Assembly (NCBI GenBank): GCA_035653615.1
Contig: DASRBN010000022.1
Location: 62,001-126,000 of the forward strand
Length of the DNA stretch: 64,000 nt
From: Ktedonobacteraceae bacterium
Lineage (GTDB): Bacteria > Chloroflexota > Ktedonobacteria > Ktedonobacterales > Ktedonobacteraceae
Direction: 5' to 3'
The translations under genes and the position numbers were made by a program. This document shows, one piece after another, positions 26,819 to 35,356 of this stretch. Positions within the stretch are counted from its first letter, which is position 1, and every line of letters starts with the position of its first letter. The notes below the pieces were generated by a model that was not told the DNA's origin, ran no database searches, and was given only the letters and a program-made list of their open reading frames with translations.

Positions 26819-28315
26819 ATGAGTGAGATGCTCGCCTTTACAACTCTGGTACTGGGATTATCGATCTTTGGGGGGAACACAACCTATATTATTGCCGGCG
26901 CTGCGATAGTTATAGCCGCGATCATAGCGATTGTGGCAGTAATGCTTTTCCGTGGCGGCAAGAAAAAGCCAGCTTCCTCCGCCGGGTCAGGGTTGCCTGA
27001 TTGGCAGCGCCAGGCCCAGCAACAGGGGGCGAATGGTGCATGGAATCAGGGCGGCGCTGTAGGCGGTGATAATGCCTGGGGACAGGTAGGGCAGCAACAG
27101 CCTGCCGCCTGGGGCGCTCAGCAGCAGCCCGCGGCAGGTGGTTGGGATGCGCAAAATCCGGCTCAGCAGCAAGCCGCCTGGGGTGCTCAGGCTGGCGCGC
27201 AACAGGCGGCCTGGGGAGCGCAAAATCCGGCCCAGCAACAGCCAGGTGGTTGGGGAGCACAGGGCTTTGGTCAGCAGCAACAGCCTGCCGCCGGCGCCTG
27301 GGACGCTCAGAATCCCGCGCAGCAGCCCGCGGCGTGGGGAGCACAGGGCTTTGGTCAGCAGCAACAGCCTGTGGCAAATGCCTGGGATGCTCAGCAGCAG
27401 GCGGCATGGGGAGCACAAGCAGGTCAGGCGCAAGGCCTTGGTCAGCAACCCGGCGCGTGGGATGCGCAAAATGCTGCTCAACAGCAGGCAGGCGGTTGGG
27501 GAGCGCAGGGTGCTCAACAACCGGCAGGTGGCTGGGGAGCGCAGAGTGGTCAGCAGGCCGATGCCTGGGGAAGTCCGGCCTCATCCCCGCAGGGTAGCAG
27601 CGGCCAGCAAGCATGGGGCGGAGTTCCAGTACAAACGTCTCAAGACCAATGGGGGCAACAGCAAGCGGCTCCTGCGTGGAATCAACCGGTCCAGCAGAAC
27701 AATCAGCAGGCGCCCACTGCGTTTAGCGGCAGCGGTTCCGGCCAATCATGGGGACAACCCGCTCCGGCGGCCGATGCATGGGGGCAGCCCGCGCAGCCGC
27801 AGGCTGGCTGGGGTTCAAATTTCCAGCAGCCGTCACCGGCTCAGTCCCCTTCTTCAGGGTCTGCACCTGGATGGCCGGGGCAGGGACAAGGATTCGCAGG
27901 GGCAGGAGCGGCGAACCCGATGCAAATGCCGGGACAGGGCTACAGCGCAGGTACACCTTTCGATAGCGAAGATAAGACAATTATGCGTAGTACAGGCCCA
28001 CAGGCTCCAGGACGCCTGGGTATTATACGCGTCGAGGAGGGGAAAGAGCCAGGGCGAGTCTATGAAGTGCGCAAAGATAGTCTTAGCATCGGACGTAGTC
28101 GTGAAAGCGATATCTTCCTCGAAGACCTGGCGGTTTCACGCCTCCATGCCTCAATTGTCAACCTGGGCAATGGCAATTATGCGCTGAGAGATGAGGGAAG
28201 CGCCAATGGCACGAAAGTCAACGGTCAGACTGTCAACAAGTACCAGCCTTACCCACTGCAGGAGGGAGATAAAATTCAACTCGGACAAACTGTATTAGTA
28301 TTCGCCAAACGTTGA
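26819..28315 (+). CDS. Membrane-anchored FHA protein with long WGAQ-rich repeat tract
   Basis: A 498-residue protein. A single transmembrane helix (residues 22-45) is followed by a cytoplasmic tract of some 330 residues made almost wholly of Gln, Ala, Gly, Trp and Pro. It contains about twenty degenerate copies of units such as QQPAAWGAQ. The C-terminal 95 residues form a canonical FHA domain (IGRSRESDI, SRLHASI, NGTKVNG) that should bind phosphothreonine. ATG 26819 follows AAAGAGGTGA; an ATG 16 codons upstream lies within the palindrome. It lies between two Ser/Thr kinases and is a likely partner or substrate scaffold. The tract is prion-like in composition, and what it does is unknown. Confidence 0.85.
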   Translation: MSEMLAFTTLVLGLSIFGGNTTYIIAGAAIVIAAIIAIVAVMLFRGGKKKPASSAGSGLPDWQRQAQQQGANGAWNQGGAVGGDNAWGQVGQQQPAAWGAQQQPAAGGWDAQNPAQQQAAWGAQAGAQQAAWGAQNPAQQQPGGWGAQGFGQQQQPAAGAWDAQNPAQQPAAWGAQGFGQQQQPVANAWDAQQQAAWGAQAGQAQGLGQQPGAWDAQNAAQQQAGGWGAQGAQQPAGGWGAQSGQQADAWGSPASSPQGSSGQQAWGGVPVQTSQDQWGQQQAAPAWNQPVQQNNQQAPTAFSGSGSGQSWGQPAPAADAWGQPAQPQAGWGSNFQQPSPAQSPSSGSAPGWPGQGQGFAGAGAANPMQMPGQGYSAGTPFDSEDKTIMRSTGPQAPGRLGIIRVEEGKEPGRVYEVRKDSLSIGRSRESDIFLEDLAVSRLHASIVNLGNGNYALRDEGSANGTKVNGQTVNKYQPYPLQEGDKIQLGQTVLVFAKR

Positions 28316-28329
28316 TGCGTTAAAGCGGT

Positions 28330-29475
28330 ATGCAACGTGACCCCTTAATCGGGACAATGCTTGGCAAGTATAAGATCCTGGCCCCCCTCGGCCAGGGTGG
28401 AATGGCTCGTGTCTATAGAGCACGTCAGGAGAACCTTGATCGTGAAGTGGCAGTCAAGGTTCTTCCGCCCTGGTATGCTTCGGATCCTAACTTTGTCGAA
28501 CGCTTTACGCAGGAAGCCAAATTAGTTGCCGGGCTCTCCCATCCTAATATCGTGACCGTCCATGATGCCAGCCAGCAAAATGGCCACCTGTATATTGTGA
28601 TGCAACTGGTGGATGGGGGAACCCTGAAGCAGCAGCTTGATATCCTGCATCTTACCGGTGGGTCGAATATGCCCTTTATGGATTTGCTGGAGGCCAACCG
28701 TATATTTCAGCAGCTTGCGAGCGCCCTGGCATACGCGCACGAGCAAGGTATCGTTCATCGCGATATCAAGCCGGTCAATGTCTTGATGGACCGCACGGGC
28801 AGGCCTATCCTCTCGGATTTCGGCATAGCAAAAGTGCTTCAAGGGAATAAAGGGCTGACCCGCCCGGGAGCAGGCGTAGGGACACCCGAATATATGTCGC
28901 CGGAGCAATGCATGGGGGGACCGGTAGACGGAAGAGCGGATATTTACGCGCTTGGCGTGATGTTGTTCGAGGCCCTTACCGGGCGTACTCCTTTCGTGGG
29001 AGAAAACTATCATGCTATCGCTCATAGTCATATTTATGAACCACCGCCCGACCCCTGCATGTTCAATCCATCTATTCCTTTACCGGTACGCGATGTGATT
29101 ATTACCACGCTACAGAAAAGGCCTGAGATGCGCTACCAAAACGCGAGCGAGCTGGCAAATGCGCTCGATATGGCGGTGACTGCCTCGAATAAGCATGCTT
29201 CCATTCCGCGAACAAGCAGCTTTATTGATCGCGTTCCTACAAGGCCTATAACTCCCTCGGATTTTGAGGCTAGCAATTCAAGCGCGGGGAATCACAAGGG
29301 CCAGCCCTACACGGTTCAAGCCATGTATCCTTGCCCCAATTGCCATTCGGCTAATAAGCCAGAAGTGAGCTATTGCATTCGCTGTGGCTCCTACATGAAT
29401 CTTTGTTCCAATTGCTATCGCGCGAATCGTGCTAAAGATCGTTTCTGCACGCGCTGCGGGCAACAATTGCAATGA
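28330..29475 (+). CDS. Ser/Thr protein kinase with C-terminal double zinc ribbon
   Basis: A 381-residue soluble kinase. The domain (residues 10-275) is complete, with GQGGMARVY, VAVKVLP, H143-R-D145 in HRDIKPVN, DFGIAKV and GTPEYMSPEQ. A linker is followed by two zinc ribbons at the C-terminus (CPNC/CIRC and CSNC/CTRC), which may bind nucleic acid or partner proteins. There is no transmembrane segment, unlike many PknB-type kinases. It starts 14 bases after the FHA membrane protein, so the two kinases and the FHA protein form one unit. Confidence 0.9.
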   Translation: MQRDPLIGTMLGKYKILAPLGQGGMARVYRARQENLDREVAVKVLPPWYASDPNFVERFTQEAKLVAGLSHPNIVTVHDASQQNGHLYIVMQLVDGGTLKQQLDILHLTGGSNMPFMDLLEANRIFQQLASALAYAHEQGIVHRDIKPVNVLMDRTGRPILSDFGIAKVLQGNKGLTRPGAGVGTPEYMSPEQCMGGPVDGRADIYALGVMLFEALTGRTPFVGENYHAIAHSHIYEPPPDPCMFNPSIPLPVRDVIITTLQKRPEMRYQNASELANALDMAVTASNKHASIPRTSSFIDRVPTRPITPSDFEASNSSAGNHKGQPYTVQAMYPCPNCHSANKPEVSYCIRCGSYMNLCSNCYRANRAKDRFCTRCGQQLQ

Positions 29476-29524
29476 CAATCTACCAGGGCGCAACTTTTGT
29501 ATGATCTCCAGGTATTAGCGGGCG

Positions 29525-30034
29525 CTACTCATACACGAATTCATCCGCCTGGGGAGCCGAAACACGTTCAAGGGTTTCACGCTGCTCATCGATACGCTTG
29601 CGATGTAGCATGGCACGCTGTTCTGCACTGAGGGCCAGTATAGTACGAATGCGCTCGACGATCATACGTGGCTGTGTTGGTTTTGTCATGTATTCTATAG
29701 CACCCTTTTCAAAGCCACGCACCTGTTCTCCCAAATTGTTGAGCGCGGTCAGCACCAGAACAGGTATGGATGAAAGGGGAGGTGGCTGAGACTCTGGCTG
29801 TGCTGCATTGAGCCAGTCCAAAACGGCCCAGCCATCGACCGGCTGCATCATGAGATCGAGTACGATCAGGTCTGGACAAAATTCTGGGACGACCTGTATG
29901 GCTTCGCTGCCGTCCGATGCGCTCAACACCTCGAAACCGGCGTGCTTGAGATAGACGCCCAATATCTGCTTGATGTCGAAGTCATCCTCAACGATCAGAA
30001 TACGGGCCGCCTCTTTACTTGTGGTTGCTTTCAT
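29525..30034 (-). CDS. Single-domain response regulator
   Basis: A 169-residue receiver protein with no output domain. The acidic pocket ED17-18 (ILIVEDDFD), phosphoacceptor Asp60 (LIVLDLMM), the Thr of VLTAL and the Lys of YMTKP are all present. A C-terminal extension of about 45 residues is helical and charged. The start is placed at 30034 because GGAGGTG lies just upstream; an upstream in-frame ATG would add 11 residues covering that site. It follows the GAF histidine kinase by 38 bases and is surely its partner. With no DNA-binding domain it probably acts through protein contacts. Confidence 0.9.
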   Translation of the reverse strand: MKATTSKEAARILIVEDDFDIKQILGVYLKHAGFEVLSASDGSEAIQVVPEFCPDLIVLDLMMQPVDGWAVLDWLNAAQPESQPPPLSSIPVLVLTALNNLGEQVRGFEKGAIEYMTKPTQPRMIVERIRTILALSAEQRAMLHRKRIDEQRETLERVSAPQADEFVYE

Positions 30035-30072
30035 TTTGTTCACCTCCGCCGCTACTTTTGTTTCCACAACGT

Positions 30073-32208
30073 TTATGATCGCCGTATGAGTGGTGCATGT
30101 GGGAAAGATACTTCTGCCCTGGTGCGTGCAGGCGTTTCCCCGGTACGACTCAAATGAAACTGACCACCCAGGTCGCCAATGAGATTGCGAATCAGTGACA
30201 CGCCAAGACTTTCACCGTTTTCTTCTTCGGGCGGTTCAAATGGCTTGTTGCCGTTATCGATTACTTCGACGCTGATCCAGCCACCTTCTTCACGACCGCG
30301 AATGAGGATAGTTCCTTCTTTCATGCCCTGCATGCCGTGTTTAATAGCATTGGAAACCATTTCATTCAAAACCAGGGCGAGAATGACCACCGCGCGTGAA
30401 GGAATGACGATAGGACAGGGTTCCACCTGGAATGAAATGTGTGTTTCGGGTGGACGGAGATTGGCATTGGCGACGCCGACGATTTTACGGGCGATATCAT
30501 CCACCCGCGCTTCGCTGACCTCTTCATGAGAAAGCAGGTCATGCGTTGCCGCCAATCCTTGAATACGGTTGACGCTTTCGGCCAGGATAGTGCGCACCTC
30601 TGGTGATTTTGTGCGACGCCTCTGTAGGGAGAGCAGTCCGGCTACATTGGCAAGATTGTTCTTGACACGGTGATGCAGTTCCCGCAGCAAGGCTGACTTC
30701 AGCTCAAGGCCGCGGCGTGTCTCTTCATACAGGCGCGCATTGTCGATGGCGATAGCTGCTTCATTAGCAAAGGTGATGACAAGCTGCTGTTGCTCCTGGC
30801 TCAGGAGATGACGATGGCTGCTATAGACGCAAATACAGCCCAGAACCGTGCCTTTTGCTTGCAGCGGTACGCACAAAACAGAGTGAATATCGGCTGACAC
30901 AAATGGGTCATGACGGAGAAAACATTGCTCATCGTTCTGAAAGCAATCGACGCGCATGCTGGGCTGTTTTGTCTGTACTGCTCTGCCGGCGCAGCAATGG
31001 CCGACGGGCACGCGAATGTCTCGTACATCTGAATTGTTGAAGCCATAGTGGGCCAGCACCTGCAGGTGTTGCTTTTGCGTGTCCAGTTCAAAGATACAGG
31101 AACGTTCCGCTCCGCTCAGTTGAACGGCCTGCGTGGTAATGATCTGGAGGACGCGATCCAGTTCGAGAGTGGAGGCGATGACCGAGGTCACGCGATGAAT
31201 GGTAGAAAGTTCATGTACCTTGCGCCTGAGTTGTTCATCGGTTTGTTCATAGAGCCGTCCATTTTCGGTATTGATGGCAATGATACCGGCAACCACTTCG
31301 ATGAAGTCCATTTCCTCGGAGGTGAAGTCGCGAGGTTCGAGGGTCTGGACGCTGATGACACCGATGAGCCGCTCGACATTGCCGAAAAAGATGATGGGCA
31401 AGACGATGAGGCCGCGATATTCGGGGCCATAGGCTCGCGCTTCCGAGGCAAAATGCTGGTCGGCAATGGCGTCACGCACGAGCAAGGGATGGCCTTTCTC
31501 CGCTACTCGACCGCTGTATCCCTCGCCCAGGCGCAGCAAGAAATGCAGACCGCCGAGGGGACGAGGGCCGTTGGTGGCATGGAGGGTGAGGATACGCTGC
31601 ATCTCATCGTAGAAAAAAATCGAGCAGAGGTCGGCGTCCAACTCATCAGCAACAATCCTGGCAATGGTCTCAAGCGTCTGATCGAGATCAGTTGTGGAAT
31701 TGCTGACACTGTTGATGCGCTGGATGGCATGGAGACGACGCTGCGTGTGGAGCTGCAGGCGCTTATGCTCGGTGGTCAATGTATCGGTGAAGGATTGATA
31801 ACCGCGCGTGAGAGCAAGAATAGAGAGCGATTGGACCTGGTGCAGGTGTGCCAGGGCTTCGGGCAACAGGTGGGCATCGGATGCTTCTGTTGTGAAAATT
31901 TCCTGGATGGCCTGAAAGAGGGCAGAGACGTATAATTGCAGACCCTGCAGGCGCGTTTCCAGTTTGCCGCCCTGTTCGGCGAGGGCGCGACCGGATTGTT
32001 CAAAACGCGCGATAAAGTCAGGGTTGTCGCTGCTGATGAGGGCATTGAGGAGTAAGGAGGCGTCGCTACCTTCTTCAGGGCCGGAATGCGCGCCGGAGGC
32101 TTGCTGTAAAGCGGCACGTAACCTGCCCGTATGCTGGTTGAGTATATGTTCGACCTGTTGCTCTGCGCTGTAGTGTATCACCCTTTTTTCCCTTGCCCCA
32201 TATTCCAC
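30073..32208 (-). CDS. Soluble GAF-GAF histidine kinase, HisKA_2 type
   Basis: A 711-residue cytoplasmic kinase. Residues 15-150 form a helical N-terminal region. GAF1 spans about 175-320 and GAF2 about 345-495, the latter containing CCAGRAVQTKQP and several cysteines that could hold a redox or metal cofactor. The HisKA_2 motif LLRELHHRVKNNLANVAGLL (His512-His513) is followed by a HATPase domain with LNEMVSNAIKHGM and DNGNKP. This kinase type is common in light- and stress-response systems. The first codon appears to be GTG at 32208, and the true start is uncertain by a few codons. It is co-transcribed with the single-domain regulator downstream. Confidence 0.88.
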   Translation of the reverse strand: MEYGAREKRVIHYSAEQQVEHILNQHTGRLRAALQQASGAHSGPEEGSDASLLLNALISSDNPDFIARFEQSGRALAEQGGKLETRLQGLQLYVSALFQAIQEIFTTEASDAHLLPEALAHLHQVQSLSILALTRGYQSFTDTLTTEHKRLQLHTQRRLHAIQRINSVSNSTTDLDQTLETIARIVADELDADLCSIFFYDEMQRILTLHATNGPRPLGGLHFLLRLGEGYSGRVAEKGHPLLVRDAIADQHFASEARAYGPEYRGLIVLPIIFFGNVERLIGVISVQTLEPRDFTSEEMDFIEVVAGIIAINTENGRLYEQTDEQLRRKVHELSTIHRVTSVIASTLELDRVLQIITTQAVQLSGAERSCIFELDTQKQHLQVLAHYGFNNSDVRDIRVPVGHCCAGRAVQTKQPSMRVDCFQNDEQCFLRHDPFVSADIHSVLCVPLQAKGTVLGCICVYSSHRHLLSQEQQQLVITFANEAAIAIDNARLYEETRRGLELKSALLRELHHRVKNNLANVAGLLSLQRRRTKSPEVRTILAESVNRIQGLAATHDLLSHEEVSEARVDDIARKIVGVANANLRPPETHISFQVEPCPIVIPSRAVVILALVLNEMVSNAIKHGMQGMKEGTILIRGREEGGWISVEVIDNGNKPFEPPEEENGESLGVSLIRNLIGDLGGQFHLSRTGETPARTRAEVSFPHAPLIRRS

Positions 32209-32408
32209 ATGACGAAGCGGGTGGATGAAATTGAATGCCGTTGCTCAATGCCATTGCTTCGCTGCATCTAGATGCAATTCATAATCTTCTATTGGCTTAA
32301 TTGTAGTTGAGGTGCGCTTTTCTGTCAAGGCGTACCGGCTAACCCATTTTGGTTGCTTACTTACCGGCAACACCTTTGTACGTTACAGATGACATGGAGG
32401 ATCGAACC

Positions 32409-33170
32409 ATGAGATGCACGAATTGCGGATGGCCACTCTCACCGTTACGAACGATGACGAATTGTCCAAGATGTGGAGCTGCAATAGGTTCAAATTCGAA
32501 ACCGCAGCCGGTATTTGCCCCGTATGAGAATGGGCATCCAGAGGTATCCGGGCCAATAGTCGGAATTAGCAGGGCGCAAACCGGGCCGGTGCGACGTATC
32601 AATAGAAAGAGCAATACCCGACTGGGTTTTAGTGTAGCTGCGCTGTGTGTGATCACCGGAGGCTTGCTACTGATCTTCGTTTACTTCCTCGGAATGTCAG
32701 GCTCTGGAGGCAGTCCGAATGCCAGTACAGGAAGTCTGAATACTCAAAGCATGCTCGTTTCTCCCACGCCAGCATCTCCTTCCCCTTCGCCTACGAATAC
32801 TCCCACGCCGACGGCTATTCCTTTTCCTGGGCAACAATATATTGATCATGCGCAAATGGCGAGCGCGATAGATGCAAAGACTGAACTGCCTACACAACTT
32901 TCCACTACCTTTGCAATCAACACGAGGATCTACGTTACGTTTCAGTTGCACCCTCCTGTACATGGTGGGGCCGTGTGCTTATTATGGTACCTGAATGGCA
33001 GGCAGGTGACAAACTACCAGTTTGCGGTAAGTCAGTATACCCATAACAGTTATTCTTACGCGATTTACGGCAGTGCCGGGCCGGCTTCCGTTGAGGTCTA
33101 CTGGGCAAGTTCAACCTCGTGTGTGGATGAGCAACTGGCGCAACGGCTGAATTTCACGGTGACGATCTAA
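32409..33170 (+). CDS. Zn-ribbon membrane protein with Ser/Thr/Pro linker and exported domain
   Basis: A 253-residue protein: a cytoplasmic zinc ribbon (Cys3, Cys6, Cys19, Cys22), a basic segment, one transmembrane helix (about 70-92), a Pro/Ser/Thr linker (SPTPASPSPSPTNTPTP), then an external domain of about 110 residues with two cysteines. The external part is beta-rich and ends LNFTVTI. ATG at 32409 lies eight bases after TGGAGG; an upstream start at 32349 would break the zinc ribbon layout. The architecture suggests a membrane sensor or scaffold that connects an outside domain to a cytoplasmic ribbon. No enzymatic motif is seen. Confidence 0.75.
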   Translation: MRCTNCGWPLSPLRTMTNCPRCGAAIGSNSKPQPVFAPYENGHPEVSGPIVGISRAQTGPVRRINRKSNTRLGFSVAALCVITGGLLLIFVYFLGMSGSGGSPNASTGSLNTQSMLVSPTPASPSPSPTNTPTPTAIPFPGQQYIDHAQMASAIDAKTELPTQLSTTFAINTRIYVTFQLHPPVHGGAVCLLWYLNGRQVTNYQFAVSQYTHNSYSYAIYGSAGPASVEVYWASSTSCVDEQLAQRLNFTVTI

Positions 33171-33214
33171 AGGCATGATTGTGGAGTTTGACAAAATAAT
33201 CAGGAATCCCGGCA

Positions 33215-33254
33215 GGGGCCGATGAATCGGCAGCAGGCACGATTCATCGGCCCC
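33215..33254. repeat. Perfect 15-bp palindrome, GGGGCCGATGAATCG
   Basis: Arms at 33215-33229 and 33240-33254 are exact inverted copies around a ten-base loop, in the gap between convergent genes. There is no U tract on either strand. It resembles the other dispersed palindromes in ending with CCCCTAC, and might help end both transcripts. Confidence 0.7.
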
Positions 33255-33289
33255 TACGGCTCCGCCGCGGATTAAATTCTTCAAGTGCA

Positions 33290-34186
33290 TTATCGCGCTC
33301 CAAGCAGTATTTGCGCCAGCCGATCGCGTTCGGGCTGTGTTAATGGTTGCAGGGGAGAACGAGGACGGCCACCATAGCCGGCGGTAAGTTCGAGCGCGGC
33401 CTTGAGCCCGGGTACGTTATAGGTGGCGGTGACGGCGGTATTGGCGGGTACGAGGCGCGCCTGCAAGCGCCGGGCTTCTGCGAGCTTGCCGGCATTGAAG
33501 AGCGCCTGTACCTGGCAGACTTCGCGAGGAAAGATGTTGGCAAGCGCGGCGACGGCTCCAATCGCTCCAACGGTCAGGGCCGGCAGGAGATAGCCTGCGC
33601 TGCCGGCAAAGACGCGGAAGTGAGCCGGGGCCTGAGCGACGATTTGCGCCAGTTTGGCTATGTTTCCCGCGCTATCTTTGATACCGGCGATGTTGGGGTG
33701 TTCGGCTAGCGTGCTGACGAGGGCGGCATCCAGGTCGATGCCCGCGGTATTGGCGGGCATGTTATAGATGACAATGGGCAGTGGGCTGGCATCGGCAACA
33801 GTGCGATAGTGAGCGAGCAGGGCCTGGGAATCCATGTGGCTTTTGAAATAGAAAGGCGGTAGGACGAGCGCGATGTTGGCTCCGGCTCGTGCCGCCAGGT
33901 GACAGTAGGCGATAGTAGTGCGTGTCGATTGTTCTCCGCAGCCTGCCAGGATAGGTATGGTTTCGTCGGCTGTGGCTCGCGCCGTTTCGATCAGTTGCGT
34001 TCGTTCATCAGGTGTGAGATGAGGCGCTTCCCCGTTGGAACCCATGACGACATAGCCGGCGATGCCGGTTTGCGCGAGATTCTGGATATGCCGGCGGAAT
34101 GTGGCAAGATCGAGTTCTTCCTGGGTGTCAAAGAATGTGGGCAAGGGGGGATAAATACCGGCTGGCAGAATGAATGTGTTGACCAT
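33290..34186 (-). CDS. DapA-superfamily aldolase, 4-hydroxy-2-oxoglutarate aldolase-like
   Basis: A 298-residue TIM-barrel class I aldolase. Lys170 (IAGIKDSAGN) is the Schiff-base residue and Tyr141 (VIYNMPANT) the proton relay. Motif MGSNGEAPHLTPDER differs from the GTTGE of true dihydrodipicolinate synthase and matches the pattern of HOGA1-type aldolases, as do VFAGSAGYL and the C-terminal YGGRPRSPLQPL. It would then split 4-hydroxy-2-oxoglutarate into pyruvate and glyoxylate. The gene stands alone on the reverse strand. The family is certain; the HOGA-type substrate is inferred from these motifs. Confidence 0.82.
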   Translation of the reverse strand: MVNTFILPAGIYPPLPTFFDTQEELDLATFRRHIQNLAQTGIAGYVVMGSNGEAPHLTPDERTQLIETARATADETIPILAGCGEQSTRTTIAYCHLAARAGANIALVLPPFYFKSHMDSQALLAHYRTVADASPLPIVIYNMPANTAGIDLDAALVSTLAEHPNIAGIKDSAGNIAKLAQIVAQAPAHFRVFAGSAGYLLPALTVGAIGAVAALANIFPREVCQVQALFNAGKLAEARRLQARLVPANTAVTATYNVPGLKAALELTAGYGGRPRSPLQPLTQPERDRLAQILLGAR

Positions 34187-34431
34187 GCTTTGTCTGCTCC
34201 TACTATGCTATAGCCCATTAGGAGATGATTATATCACAGAAAACATGAGGGAATTCACAATCCGGCTGTGCCATAAGGCATAGCGCGTCCACCAGAAATG
34301 AGCGTATAGTTCGTACATGAGAATGAATCCATAGAAAATGTTTTGAAAGGCATGATGCCTCACAAAAATTTCAATAGTCTAGCTCAATAATGACGAAGGA
34401 AAAATTACTAAACGAAAAAAGGAGAAAGCAG

Positions 34432-35280
34432 ATGAAAGTTAATGGTATCAAGCGATTTGTAGCAGGTGTAGCAATTGTTGCTCTTATGGCGCTATTTAGC
34501 GCGTGTGCGGGGGTGAGTACAAATGGAGGCAACGGCAATTTAAGTCTGTCAGGTTCGGTGGTGTCTGTGAATCCTCAGAATCATAGCGTGACGCTGGAGA
34601 TCAATGGGCAGCAGAAGACGATCAATGGCCTTACCGATCAGGAAGTGTCCTTGTTGCAGGGTCAGGTAGGCAAGCCGTACACGATCCAGGTGACGCAGAA
34701 CAGCGACGGCTCATATGAGATTGTTACGGGCACTCAACCGATGGAAGAGGGCACACCCGAAGCTGGAGAGACTCCTGGTACGAATCAGACGCCCGAGACG
34801 AATGAGCCCGGCAGTATCAATTTTACCGGCAAGGTGCTGAGCGTGAGTGGCAGCAGCATTACGGTGAGCCTGCCAGATGGCTCGTCCTTGACGGCGAGTA
34901 TTGTGAATGGGCAGACCGATGAGTCGGATTTCAACGGCCAGCGGATTACCAATGGTCAGCTTATTCAGGTCGAGGCGACGGCCAATGCGAATGGCAGCTT
35001 CCTGGCTTCGAAACTGTCGCCAACCGATAGTGGAGATACCACGAATCAGAATGTGGTGGATTTCCAGGGTGTTACAACCAGCGCGGTTGGTTCCGACCAT
35101 GTGATTCATTTCGCGGTGGGCAATAAGAGCTTCAGCTATACCATCGGCGCGAATGCGGACCTGAGCGATTTCAACGGCAACCCACAGTCCATCGCCAAAG
35201 GGGTGAGCGTAAAAGTCCAGGTGACGTTCAATGGCACGGTAGGCGCTGTGACGAAAGTGGATAATGCGAGCAATTCGTAG
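34432..35280 (+). CDS. Lipoprotein with repeated DUF5666-like beta domains
   Basis: A 282-residue lipoprotein. The signal ends in the lipobox LFSAC, with Cys at about 23. The exported part has three similar beta units: LSGSVVSVNPQNHSVTLEING, FTGKVLSVSGSSITVSLPDG and DFQGVTTSAVGSDHVIHFAVG, like the OB-type DUF5666 repeat. A Thr/Pro/Glu linker separates the first from the second. ATG 34432 lies just after AAAGGAGA; a start at 34390 would place extra charged residues before the signal. It probably sits on the outer face of the membrane. No ligand is known. Confidence 0.8.
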   Translation: MKVNGIKRFVAGVAIVALMALFSACAGVSTNGGNGNLSLSGSVVSVNPQNHSVTLEINGQQKTINGLTDQEVSLLQGQVGKPYTIQVTQNSDGSYEIVTGTQPMEEGTPEAGETPGTNQTPETNEPGSINFTGKVLSVSGSSITVSLPDGSSLTASIVNGQTDESDFNGQRITNGQLIQVEATANANGSFLASKLSPTDSGDTTNQNVVDFQGVTTSAVGSDHVIHFAVGNKSFSYTIGANADLSDFNGNPQSIAKGVSVKVQVTFNGTVGAVTKVDNASNS

Positions 35281-35294
35281 CATATACATGTAAG

Positions 35295-35352
35295 GAGAGG
35301 GTAGCCTGAGCGGTGGAGACGGTTCGTCCTCCACCGCTCAGGCTACCCTCTC
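35295..35352. terminator. Bidirectional hairpin between convergent genes
   Basis: A perfect 24-bp stem (35295-35318 with 35329-35352; core GGGTAGCCTGAGCGGTGGAG) encloses a ten-base loop. It lies between the stop of the lipoprotein gene (35280) and the reverse-strand DnaJ gene end (35357). T runs are short on both sides, but the stem length and position make a shared terminator likely. Confidence 0.75.
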
Positions 35353-35356
35353 TTGC

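Noticed and set aside
27138-28187. 349-codon open frame in the WGAQ repeat region
   Set aside because: It is an alternate frame through a low-complexity repeat; the FHA-encoding frame is the real gene.
31048-31935. 295-codon open frame opposite the GAF histidine kinase
   Set aside because: It mirrors a well-defined kinase and has no recognisable domain or ribosome site.
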